A stretch of DNA of 48,221 bases from NCBI RefSeq assembly GCF_001083795.1, contig NZ_LAVK01000012.1, positions 1-48,221 on the forward strand, read 5' to 3'. Shown piece after piece: positions 34,817-43,012 of this stretch (position 1 is its first letter; each line of letters begins with the position of its first letter). A program made the translations under genes and the position numbers. The stretch is from Streptomyces sp. SBT349 (GTDB taxonomy: Bacteria; Actinomycetota; Actinomycetes; Streptomycetales; Streptomycetaceae). The notes beneath the pieces are model-generated. The model was not told the DNA's origin. It saw only the letters and a program-made list of their open reading frames with translations, and did no database searches.

Positions 34817-37294
34817 ATGACCGCGACATCGACACCCGAGCCCCGAGTCAGTAGTTGGTGGGATCGCTTCTTGACCGTGCGCTCACGCCTTCTGGCGGTC
34901 GCGGTGATGGCGATCACTGCGCTGGTCGTGCTGGTCGCTGTCAACGCGTCGCGGGACTGGGGACAGCAGCGGAGTCTCCACAACGATTCCAGGACGGGCG
35001 AGCTGGGTGGCGAGGCGTCCTTGGGCCTGTTCACCGGCGCCCAGGTGGAGCGCACGCTGACGGCCGCTTACCTCGTGGATCCGACCTCGGAGGTTCGTGC
35101 CGCGCTGGAAGAGCAGCGGGGGCGGACGGATCAGGGCATCGACAGTTTCACGCACTTGTCCGGCTCGGAGCTGCAGGTTGAGCATCGGCACAAGTGGGAG
35201 TACGTCGAGCGGGTCTACGACGAGCTCGACGGCCTCGATGACGTTCGCCGTCAGGCGGATGCCCGCAGCGGTGATCCGGATGAGATCACGGGCTATTACA
35301 CGGATCTGCTCGCTCGCCTGATCGAGTTCTACCAGGCGCTCTCGGCAATGGACGACCCCGAGTTGACCCTGGAGACCAGGCCGCTGGTCGGCCTGTTCTG
35401 GGCGAGTGAAGGGCTGGCGCAGGAGGCGGCGCTGATCGCTCAGGCGCGCGCCGCAGGCGGCATGAGCGCTGAGCATCGCGAGGACTTCGCCGCGGCCTAC
35501 GGGTCCCAGCGGGTCATGTATGAGCGGTGGATCGCCCCCTACCTCCCGGCGCAGGACGGGGAGACGTACGAGCGGATCCTCGCCAGTGAGGCGTGGGAGA
35601 CGAAGGAGCGCGTCGAACTCGCACTCATCTCCGCGCCGACGAGCCAGCCCGACGGCTCCCTCGAGGAACTGCCAGCGGAGTTGGAGACGTGGGACGCGGC
35701 CTATGCGGAGGTCGCCGAGCGGATCGGCAGGCTGAACCTTTCCCGGACGCAGGGTCTGTTGGCCCACGGATACCAGCGCGCGGATGAGGTTCGCGCGCAG
35801 GCGCTGTGGCAGTTCTTCGGCGGTCTGGGGGCTGTGGTCGTCATCGCCGGGCTGATCGTGTGGCTCATCGTGTCCATCGCCGCGCGCCTACGTGAGGTGC
35901 GGCTCCAGACCGAGGAGGGCACGCGGCGGCTGCCGGCGGTGGTCGAGCGGCTGATGAACGGCGAGCGGGTCGATCCGCAGCTGGAGTTCCCCGATCCGCG
36001 GGTCGTCGACGAGTTCGGACACGTGCAGCGTGCCCTGGTGGTTGCGCAGCGGACCGCCGTGGAACAGGCGGCCCGCCAGGCCGCGGACCGTCGGGGCTTC
36101 AACGTGTTCGTGTCCTCCACGACCGCGCGAACGCTGGGCCTGGTGTCGCGGTCGCTTGATCTGCTGCACCGGCTGATGAAGAAGCACGAGAAGCACCCGG
36201 GGCTGGTCGAGGAGCTGATCGAGCTCGACGGCCCAGTGGTGGCGACTCGCCGGCACCAGGAGAACCTGGCCGCTCTGACCGGGACCGGCCGCCAAGAGCC
36301 GTACACCGAGCCGAAGGCGTTGCTCGATCTGGTCAACGACGCGGCGGTGGAGACCGGACAACCCCAGCGGATCAACAACCGGATCGCCGCCGGATTCCTG
36401 GTGGCGCCGGACAAGGTCAACTCCGTCATCCACATGATCGCGGCGTTGCTCGACAACGCGCTGGCCAACTCCAACGACGACGTCACCGTGACCAGCCGGA
36501 CCGCTGTGCACGGCATTGCCCTGGAGATCGAGGACCTCGGGTGGGGCATGCCGGCCGCCCAGTACGCAGAAGTGAATGACGCGCTGGCCAAGTCATCGAG
36601 CTTCGAGGCCATGGCCCACAAGGACGGCAGACTCGGGCTGTTCGTGGTGAGCCAGTACGCATGCCGGCACCGGATGCGGGTGGAACTGCGGCCCTCGGTC
36701 TACAACGGCACGACCGCGGTGGTGCTGCTGACGGATGACGTCAAGCATCGGGGAGACAGTGCCTCCTCGCCGTCGCGCGTCGTGCCTAACAGTGCGGTGC
36801 CTGCTGCCGCGCCAGGGCCGGTCCCGCCGTTGTCCCACCCCCCTGTCGCCGCTGACGCTGGCGTGTCGGCGCCCCCGCTTCCCCGCCGCTCGGGAACCGA
36901 GCCGACCCCACCACAGCCGGAGCTGCGTATGCCGGTGGCGCCGCGCCATGCCGCGGCGCTGCCGGAGCGGACCGACCCGGGAGCGCCGGCGCTGCCGCGG
37001 CGCACCCCGCGCGCCGCCCCGGCGCGGGCGGTTACCCAGCCCTCCCCATCCTCGTCCGGCCGTGTGGCAGCGGACGGCATGTCGCCCGAACAGGTCGGTG
37101 CCGCCTGGGGGCCTTTCACCAGGGGGCCCGCGCCGGTGAGGTCCCCCACCATGAAACGACGGAAGAAGACGACCAGTGAGGCACAACCCCGAGATCCAAA
37201 AGCTGCTGGACAAGCGCGTCGCCGAGACCGCCGGCGTGCACAGCGCCGTGATCGTCAGCGTGGACGGACTGCTCCTGTACTGGACCGGCCTTGA
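34817..37294 (+). CDS. cvnA: conservon sensor kinase-like protein (nitrate/nitrite-sensing type)
   Basis: 825 residues as read. A first membrane helix (about 25-44), an extracellular NIT-type helical sensor domain, a second helix (about 330-355), a HAMP-like region, a histidine-kinase-like dimerisation segment (VVATRRHQENLAALTG) and a HATPase domain (IAALLDNALANS, DLGWGMP, GRLGLFVVSQYA). A proline-rich tail follows. CvnA proteins form membrane complexes with CvnB, C and D that resemble eukaryotic G-protein systems. The gene overlaps cvnB by 119 bp, ending in a basic run (RRRDRRRAQRRDRQRGR). A one-base frame change near 37150 would give the acidic ETTEEDDQ end and the usual 4-bp GTGA overlap, so the present 3' end is suspect. 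Confidence 0.92.
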   Translation: MTATSTPEPRVSSWWDRFLTVRSRLLAVAVMAITALVVLVAVNASRDWGQQRSLHNDSRTGELGGEASLGLFTGAQVERTLTAAYLVDPTSEVRAALEEQRGRTDQGIDSFTHLSGSELQVEHRHKWEYVERVYDELDGLDDVRRQADARSGDPDEITGYYTDLLARLIEFYQALSAMDDPELTLETRPLVGLFWASEGLAQEAALIAQARAAGGMSAEHREDFAAAYGSQRVMYERWIAPYLPAQDGETYERILASEAWETKERVELALISAPTSQPDGSLEELPAELETWDAAYAEVAERIGRLNLSRTQGLLAHGYQRADEVRAQALWQFFGGLGAVVVIAGLIVWLIVSIAARLREVRLQTEEGTRRLPAVVERLMNGERVDPQLEFPDPRVVDEFGHVQRALVVAQRTAVEQAARQAADRRGFNVFVSSTTARTLGLVSRSLDLLHRLMKKHEKHPGLVEELIELDGPVVATRRHQENLAALTGTGRQEPYTEPKALLDLVNDAAVETGQPQRINNRIAAGFLVAPDKVNSVIHMIAALLDNALANSNDDVTVTSRTAVHGIALEIEDLGWGMPAAQYAEVNDALAKSSSFEAMAHKDGRLGLFVVSQYACRHRMRVELRPSVYNGTTAVVLLTDDVKHRGDSASSPSRVVPNSAVPAAAPGPVPPLSHPPVAADAGVSAPPLPRRSGTEPTPPQPELRMPVAPRHAAALPERTDPGAPALPRRTPRAAPARAVTQPSPSSSGRVAADGMSPEQVGAAWGPFTRGPAPVRSPTMKRRKKTTSEAQPRDPKAAGQARRRDRRRAQRRDRQRGRTAPVLDRP

Positions 37295-37622
37295 GCATGC
37301 CGGGCCGGTGACCAAGCGGGAGGAGGTGGCCGAGCACCGGGCCGCGATCGTCTCCGGCATGGCCACCCTGGCCGACGAGGCCGCCCGCCAGGACCGTGCC
37401 GGAGCCGCGCTGCGCACCCTCATCGAAGGAGAGGACGGCTGGCTCGTGCTCGGCCGGGCAGGCGCGAACAGCTACCTGGCCCTGAGCGCCAACAAGGGAG
37501 CGGACGTAGGAGCCCTCGGCTATCAGCTCTCCCTGCTCGCCGGGCAGCTGGGCGGCCAACTGGACGCCGCGCGCAGGCTGTCCGCCAGCAGGTATCAGGC
37601 TCCGGAGGAGGGCTCGCCGTGA
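37176..37622 (+). CDS. cvnB: conservon roadblock/LC7 protein
   Basis: 148 residues from GTG 37176. Roadblock/LC7 fold: AGVHSAVIVSVDGLLLYW, then GWLVLGRAGANSYLALSANKGADVG. These proteins act as partners or GTPase-activating-like modules for the CvnD GTPase. Coupled to cvnC by a GTGA overlap. Confidence 0.93.
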   Translation: MRHNPEIQKLLDKRVAETAGVHSAVIVSVDGLLLYWTGLEHAGPVTKREEVAEHRAAIVSGMATLADEAARQDRAGAALRTLIEGEDGWLVLGRAGANSYLALSANKGADVGALGYQLSLLAGQLGGQLDAARRLSASRYQAPEEGSP

Positions 37623-38032
37623 GCCAGATGCCGCCTGGCTCGGGCCGTCGTTCGCGGCCGTATGCCGCCACCGGCGGCCGGGTCCAGGCCCTGGACGGTG
37701 ACCTGCGGCCCGATACCCAGGTCACCGCCCAGACCGGTGGAACACACGGCCCGCTCACCGCGCAGCACAGTGAACTGCTAGGGCTGTGCCGCGCACCTCG
37801 CGCCGTCGCGGAACTCGCCTCCGGGATGGATCTGCCGCTGGGGGTGGTCACCCTCCTGGTCGACGAGCTGCACCGCCGCGGCCAGGTGGCCACCCGCGCC
37901 CCCTACGACATGGGTCCCGACACCACCGTCACCCACGCCCTGATGGAACGCGTCGCAGCGAAGCTCCGGGAGAGCCTGCGGTGCGATGTGGCACAAGAGG
38001 CCGACGAGGAAGGGGAGAAGCATGCCAACTAG
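37619..38032 (+). CDS. cvnC: conservon DUF742 protein
   Basis: 137 residues with the DUF742 layout: RPYAATGGRV near the start, then a winged-helix-like core (LCRAPRAVAELASGMDLPLGVVTLLVDEL) and an acidic tail. In conservons it binds CvnA/CvnD at the membrane. It overlaps the cvnD start by 11 bp. Confidence 0.93.
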   Translation: MSQMPPGSGRRSRPYAATGGRVQALDGDLRPDTQVTAQTGGTHGPLTAQHSELLGLCRAPRAVAELASGMDLPLGVVTLLVDELHRRGQVATRAPYDMGPDTTVTHALMERVAAKLRESLRCDVAQEADEEGEKHAN

Positions 38033-38585
38033 TGCTCTGCGGTCGGTGAAGATCGTGGTGGCCGGCGGATTCGGGGTCGGTAAGACCACCTTCGTCCGCA
38101 GTACCAGTGAGATCCGGCCGCTTTCCACCGAGGCGCCCATGACCACCCTCAGTGCCGCCACCGATGACACCTCCCACACCGGCTCGAAGACGACCACGAC
38201 CGTCGCGCTGGACTTCGGCCGCCGCACCATCGACGACGACGTGGTGCTCTACCTGTTCGGCACGCCCGGACAGAAGCGCTTCGGGTTCATGTGGGACAAC
38301 CTCGCCCGCGGCGCGATCGGTGCCATCGTGCTGGCCGACACCCGCCGACTGCGCGACTGCTTCCCCAGCCTCGACTTCTTCGAGGAACGCGGCATCCCCT
38401 TCGTTCTGGCCGTCAACCGCTTCGACGACGCACCCGAGTACTCCTCCGGCGACATGCGCGACGCCTTGGGCCTGCGACCCGAGATCCCGCTCATCCGGCT
38501 CGACGCGAGGGACGAGCAGTCCAGCACCGCCGCCCTGATCGAACTGATCGAGTACCGCCTGCGCCGCCAGCCCACCCCCGCCTGA
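38022..38585 (+). CDS. cvnD: conservon small GTPase
   Basis: 187 residues from ATG 38022 after AGGAAGGGGAG (the in-frame start at 37986 is less likely). GTPase motifs: P loop GGFGVGKTT, switch II-like LFGTPGQKRFGFMW, and NRFD in the NKxD position. CvnD is the molecular switch of the conservon, cycling with CvnB and CvnA. Confidence 0.95.
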   Translation: MPTSALRSVKIVVAGGFGVGKTTFVRSTSEIRPLSTEAPMTTLSAATDDTSHTGSKTTTTVALDFGRRTIDDDVVLYLFGTPGQKRFGFMWDNLARGAIGAIVLADTRRLRDCFPSLDFFEERGIPFVLAVNRFDDAPEYSSGDMRDALGLRPEIPLIRLDARDEQSSTAALIELIEYRLRRQPTPA

Positions 38586-38605
38586 GCCACGGAAAGGACC
38601 ACAGG

Positions 38606-39817
38606 ATGCCGCCCGCCGCCAGCAGCACCATCGACCTGTTCAGCGATCCGGTACTCACCGACCCCTACCCCATCTACGAGGAGCTGCGCGAGAAGGGCGC
38701 GGCGGTCTACCTGAAACGGCACAACGTCTGGGCACTGCCCCGCTACCAGGACGTACGCGCCACGCTCCGCGACCCCGTCACCTTCTCCTCCGTCGACGGC
38801 ATCGCTCTGACCGACGACACCAACCGTCTCATCCTCGGCGGAACCGTCCTCGCCTCCGACGGCCAGGACCATCTCCGGCTCCGCAGGATCCTGGGAAAAC
38901 AGCTCGGACGTCCCGCGATCCGCCGGCTCACCGACCAGATACGCCTGCGCGCCGACCGCCTGGTGGCCGAACTCGTCGAGCACGGCACGTTCGACGCCGC
39001 GACCGACCTGGCCGAACGGTTCGTCGCCGACAACGTCATGCACCTGATGGGCCTGCCCGAAGACACCCGCGAGCAGGTGCTCGCCGGTGCCGCGCCCACC
39101 TTCGACATGTTCGGCCCGTCCAACCAGCGGTACCTGGACGCCGCACCGGCCGCAGCCGCCATGATCGAATTCCTCACCCAGCAGGTCACACGAGACACGG
39201 TGCGGCCAGGCTCCTGGATGCACGACGTCTTCGACGCCGTCGACGCCGGCGAGATCGGGGAGAACGAAGCCGTCCCGCTGATGTCCGCCTACACCGCGGC
39301 CAGCATGGACACCACCCAACTTGCCATCACCAGCGCGATATATCTGCTGGCCACCCACCCCGACCAGTTCACGATGCTCCGCGCCTACCGCCGCGAGCGC
39401 CGCGTCACCCCGGAGAACGTCTTCCACGAGACCCTCAGACTGGACGCCCCGATCCAGGGCTTCGGCCGCCGCGTCACGCGCAACACCGTCATAGGCGGCA
39501 CCACCATCGAGGCCGGCCAGCAGGTCTGGCTGTTGTATGGCTCCACCGGACGCGACACCCGCAGGTGGAAGGACCCGGACGCCTTCACCATCCGGCGTCC
39601 GGACGCCCACCAGCACCTCGCTCTCGGCGAGGGAGCCCACACCTGCGCGGGGAACCACCTGGCCGAACTCCAGGCCGCCGCCGTCATCGACGCACTGGCC
39701 GCCCGCTGCACGCGCCTGGAACCCCAAGGTCAGCCACAACGCGCGCTCAACAACATCCTCCGCGGCTGGTCCCACCTACCCATCACCGTCAGACCCGATG
39801 GCCGCCGCGCCCGGTAA
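38606..39817 (+). CDS. cytochrome P450 of the conservon operon (CvnE-type)
   Basis: 403 residues from ATG 38606 after GGAAAGGACCACAGG. P450 landmarks: I-helix AASMDTT in the oxygen-binding position, ETLR (ExxR) in the K helix, and heme loop LALGEGAHTCAG with the cysteine ligand. The usual first phenylalanine of that loop (FxxGxGxxxCxG) is leucine. Several S. coelicolor conservons carry P450s as fifth or sixth genes (CYP157/CYP154), which this arrangement matches. Its substrate is unknown; it needs an external ferredoxin, and none is encoded here. Confidence 0.9.
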   Translation: MPPAASSTIDLFSDPVLTDPYPIYEELREKGAAVYLKRHNVWALPRYQDVRATLRDPVTFSSVDGIALTDDTNRLILGGTVLASDGQDHLRLRRILGKQLGRPAIRRLTDQIRLRADRLVAELVEHGTFDAATDLAERFVADNVMHLMGLPEDTREQVLAGAAPTFDMFGPSNQRYLDAAPAAAAMIEFLTQQVTRDTVRPGSWMHDVFDAVDAGEIGENEAVPLMSAYTAASMDTTQLAITSAIYLLATHPDQFTMLRAYRRERRVTPENVFHETLRLDAPIQGFGRRVTRNTVIGGTTIEAGQQVWLLYGSTGRDTRRWKDPDAFTIRRPDAHQHLALGEGAHTCAGNHLAELQAAAVIDALAARCTRLEPQGQPQRALNNILRGWSHLPITVRPDGRRAR

Positions 39818-40008
39818 CCCCCCCGTCCTGCTGCACACCCCCGCGGCGGCGGTATTCCGCGCGGGCCGCGCACACGGCACCCGCCGGCCAGCCGCGCCGT
39901 CGCCGACTTGCGAACCGTCCCGATCCGCGCAGCAGCGCCGTGCACAAGACGTGACTCGGACGCTCCTGTGCCGCCCCGTGCCATCCCCTGGTTGTGAGGA
40001 CAGGCTCC

Positions 40009-40920
40009 ATGCATGCTGTGGATGACGAGATTGTGGTGCTGTGCTGGAACGTGGAGCACAACGAACGCGACCGACGCGATCCGGGTAATGCGCGAGCCGG
40101 CATGGCCCGAGTCGAGATCATGGCCCGGTACGGAGCAAATCTCGTGCTGCGCCAGGAGCTCACTGGTGCCGCAGACGACGGCCGCGGCCCACTGTGGATG
40201 GAAGCGAACGCGCTCGGGCTCTTTCCGTCCCTCGCGCCGGCCACGCCGGAGTCGCCCAACCCGACCGGCGTCTTGGTCTGCCCGAACACCTTCGAGATCC
40301 AGCATGAGTACGAGCACGTCACCAACGGCTGGCACCCCATCTGCAACCCGGTCATCAAGCTCAAGGGCACATCGAAACCCTTGTCGCTGGCCTCGCTGCA
40401 TCTGTGCAGCTACGACCCGGACACCCGCTTCGGGGAGGCGCGTCGGCTGCTGTTTCTCGCCGCCCAGGGCCGCAGTGCGCTCATCGGAGGAGATACCAAC
40501 GACTATCCGCACCGACCCGAGCCCGTTGCGCTGCCCGACTGGAAGCTCGTGCAGGATCCGATCCTCTACGAGCAGCGCACCATCTGGCGCGGCAGCGAAC
40601 GCGTGTCCTCCACCGAAGTGGATCGGATCCTGGCAGGCGTCAAGCCCGGCGGCCACGTTGCCTACGAGGAACTCGGCTGGTACGCGTCGAACAAACTGGA
40701 TCTGCCGGAGGCGCTGAAGCCCACTGCCAGCCTGCGACGGACCGACCAGGGATCGCTGCAACGCATCGACCGTATGTTCGCTACCCCGGATGTCGCCCGG
40801 TGCCTGATCAGTCTGGATGTCGACGACAGTGACGAGGTAGGTGACGTATCCGACCATGCCCTGGTCGCGGCCCGGCTCAGCCGTGCCCGACTGCAACGGG
40901 CCCTGACGCTCGCTACGTGA
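40009..40920 (+). CDS. endonuclease/exonuclease/phosphatase (EEP) family protein
   Basis: 303 residues from ATG 40009 after GTGAGGA. EEP metal-dependent phosphodiesterase motifs: VLCWNVEHN near the start, a QE pair (LRQELTG), SLHLCSYDPD, GGDTND (metal/Asn) and the terminal SDHALV. The fold includes DNase I, AP endonucleases and phosphatases; the substrate cannot be told. No signal peptide is visible, so it acts in the cytoplasm. It is followed at 30 bp by the PP2C-like gene, probably co-transcribed. Confidence 0.85.
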   Translation: MHAVDDEIVVLCWNVEHNERDRRDPGNARAGMARVEIMARYGANLVLRQELTGAADDGRGPLWMEANALGLFPSLAPATPESPNPTGVLVCPNTFEIQHEYEHVTNGWHPICNPVIKLKGTSKPLSLASLHLCSYDPDTRFGEARRLLFLAAQGRSALIGGDTNDYPHRPEPVALPDWKLVQDPILYEQRTIWRGSERVSSTEVDRILAGVKPGGHVAYEELGWYASNKLDLPEALKPTASLRRTDQGSLQRIDRMFATPDVARCLISLDVDDSDEVGDVSDHALVAARLSRARLQRALTLAT

Positions 40921-40949
40921 CCATCGTGATACTCCGGAGAGACACCTAC

Positions 40950-41810
40950 ATGACCAGCGCAGTTCTGTCCTTGACGACTGGTGAACTGTCCGGCGGGGCG
41001 AGCCCGTCCGAGGACCGAATCTTCCGAACTCCGCGAGCGGTGATCGTCTTGGATGGCGTCTCGACCGTTCATGACGGCCAGGATCCACGGGGCGGCTGGT
41101 ACGCCCAGACCCTCGGCAGACGCCTCGCGGTGGCGCTCAGCGCCACCCCCGGCGCCGGCCTGCGGTCCATGCTGGAGGACGCCATCGCCTCGGTGGCCGA
41201 CCTCTCCGGCCTCAGGCCGGGCGCCTCCCCGGCCGCCACCGTCTCGATCGTGCGCCTCCACGACCACCAGGTCGACGCGCTGACCCTCGGCGACAGCCCG
41301 GTCATCGCGATCAGGACCAGTGGCACCGTCGAGGAGGTACGGGACGACCGCCTGGCCGGACTGGTCGGCGCCCACGCTGCCCATGCGCGCTACCGGGACC
41401 GGCTGCGGAACGGCGGCGGCTTCCAGGCCGCCGAGCACCGGGAACTGCTCCGGCAGCTCCGGGATCACCAGATGCGGCACGTCAACCGTGAGGTCGAGGG
41501 CGCCTACTGGATAGCCGAGGCCGTTCCGGAGGCAGCGCGCCATGCCGTCACGCGGTCTTGGCCGGTCAGCGACCTGGCGGAGGTCCTGGCGATGACCGAC
41601 GGGGTGAGCGCCGTTGTCGACGAGTACCGGCTGATCGAGTCCTGGGCCGAGTTCGCCGAGCTGTGCCGTGATCGCGGCCCGGCGCGCGTCGTTCAGATGA
41701 TCCGGGCGGCCGAGTCCGGCGACCCGGACGGCAAACGGTGGCCCCGCTACAAGCCTGCCGACGACAAGTCCCTGGCCGTACTGCGGTTCTGCGTGGAGGA
41801 GCGGCGATGA
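40950..41810 (+). CDS. PP2C-family serine/threonine phosphatase-like protein
   Basis: 286 residues from ATG 40950 with GGAGAG upstream (an alternative GTG at 40917 overlaps the EEP stop). PP2C metal-site motifs: RAVIVLDGVST, DALTLGDSPVIAI, LAMTDGVSAVV and PADDKSLAVL. The protein is a degenerate but complete PP2C fold. Streptomyces has many such phosphatases for protein kinase or regulator control; the target is unknown. Its stop overlaps the ATG of a broken Nudix gene (ATGA). Confidence 0.82.
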   Translation: MTSAVLSLTTGELSGGASPSEDRIFRTPRAVIVLDGVSTVHDGQDPRGGWYAQTLGRRLAVALSATPGAGLRSMLEDAIASVADLSGLRPGASPAATVSIVRLHDHQVDALTLGDSPVIAIRTSGTVEEVRDDRLAGLVGAHAAHARYRDRLRNGGGFQAAEHRELLRQLRDHQMRHVNREVEGAYWIAEAVPEAARHAVTRSWPVSDLAEVLAMTDGVSAVVDEYRLIESWAEFAELCRDRGPARVVQMIRAAESGDPDGKRWPRYKPADDKSLAVLRFCVEERR

Positions 41811-42040
41811 CGACTCCGGCAGCGATGAACCCCGGGGGCCGGGACGCCTTCCGCCTGATGCGGCCGGCGGAGTACGCGGCCTCTCGCGCCGCCGCCTCCT
41901 CTGGATGGTCGCCACGGTGCTGTTCACCGATCCGGACAGGAAGGTGTTGTTGGGGGGTCCCCGCTGCCGCCCGGACGGTGTGCTGCCCGGCAGCGATGCC
42001 GAGAGCGGTGAGGCACCCACCGGGGCGGGCGGCGCCGTGA
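41807..42040 (+). pseudogene. Nudix hydrolase remnant
   Basis: The coupled ATG 41807 opens as MTTPAAMNPGGRDAFRLMR. Near 41905 it needs a frame change to continue with the Nudix-like VATVLFTDPDRKVLLGG and then CRPDGVLPGSDAESGE, where a Nudix box would be expected. The remaining domain is gone before the SARP gene. This was probably a third gene of the EEP-PP2C operon. Confidence 0.5.
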
Positions 42041-42200
42041 CGAGCCCGGGTGCAGGGCTGATCGCGGGCCGTCTTCCGGATGTGTCGGAGGTCCGCGACG
42101 TGGTCGGTGCTCGCTGCTCCGGGGGCCCGGCGACTGGCCCGCGCTTGCCGCGGTGGGCGGTGGTCATGATGAACGCAGTGAGGATATTGATCTGTTGATA

Positions 42201-42941
42201 GTGCAATTTGGCATTCTGGGACCCATCCGTGTCGCCAACCCTGCGGGGGAGTTCGTCCTGGAAGGCGTGCGAGAGCAGCGCATTCTGGGCACGTTACTGG
42301 TGTTCCACGGTCGGCTGGTGCCCCTGCTGCGGCTGGTGGATTTCGTGTGGGACGAGGAGCCGCCCACCACCGCGGTCAAGCAGGTGCAGAACTGTGCTGG
42401 CTCGCTGCGTCGCCGACTGGAACGTGCCGGGCTGCCGGACGGTGCGCTGGTCTCGCAGAGCCCGGGGTACCGCTTGCAGGTGCCGGAGGGGGCGGTGGAC
42501 ATGTTCTGCTTCGAGAAGGAACTGGCCGCTGCACGCGCGGCGCAGGTGGCGGGTGAGCATGCGAAGGCCGTCGCGCACCTGCGGCGTGGGTTGTCGTACT
42601 GGAGGGGCCCGGCTCTGGGGGGGATAGCCGTCGGTCAGCTTGAGGGGCAGGCCCAGCGGCTGGAGGCCATGCACAAGGAGGCCCGGTTGCTGCTCGCCGA
42701 GCGTCAGCTCGATCTTGGGCTGGTCGGCGAGGCGCTGGAGGAGTTGCTGCCGCTGGCACATGAGGATCCCCTGGACGAGCGTGTGCAGGAGTCGTACATC
42801 ACGGCGCTGTGGCGGCTGGGGCGTACCGCGGAGGCGCTGGCTGTGTACCAGCAGGTCTACCGGACTCTCAGGGACGAACTCGGTATCGCGCCTGGGGACC
42901 GGTTGAGTCGGCTGCACGGGTCCATCGTCAGTTTTGCCTGA
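42201..42941 (+). CDS. SARP-family transcriptional activator
   Basis: 246 residues from GTG 42201. Residues 1-95 are an OmpR-type winged helix (VQFGILGPIRV, VDFVWDEEPPTTAVKQVQN, SPGYRLQVP) and residues ~100-240 the bacterial transcriptional activator domain (ALGGIAVGQLEGQAQRLE, LLPLAHEDPLDERVQESYITALWRLGR, ELGIAPGDRL). SARPs switch on antibiotic clusters by binding direct repeats at their promoters. Residue 32 is a TTA codon (42294-42296), so translation should need the bldA tRNA and be delayed until development. It directly neighbours the YcaO/peptide cluster and is its likely pathway-specific activator. The ribosome-binding site is weak. Confidence 0.9.
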   Translation: MQFGILGPIRVANPAGEFVLEGVREQRILGTLLVFHGRLVPLLRLVDFVWDEEPPTTAVKQVQNCAGSLRRRLERAGLPDGALVSQSPGYRLQVPEGAVDMFCFEKELAAARAAQVAGEHAKAVAHLRRGLSYWRGPALGGIAVGQLEGQAQRLEAMHKEARLLLAERQLDLGLVGEALEELLPLAHEDPLDERVQESYITALWRLGRTAEALAVYQQVYRTLRDELGIAPGDRLSRLHGSIVSFA

Positions 42942-42963
42942 GAGCACGCACAGCTTCGTCTGG

Positions 42964-42993
42964 TGTATGGGCGTGCGGTCGCACGCCTATACA
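42964..42993. terminator. bidirectional terminator between SARP and peptidase genes
   Basis: TGTATGGGCGTGCG and CGCACGCCTATACA pair over 14 bp with one G-T wobble and a 2-nt gap. It lies 22 bp past the SARP stop and 19 bp past the convergent peptidase stop at 43013. Confidence 0.75.
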
Positions 42994-43012
42994 CGTTCCC
43001 ATTTCCTGGTCC

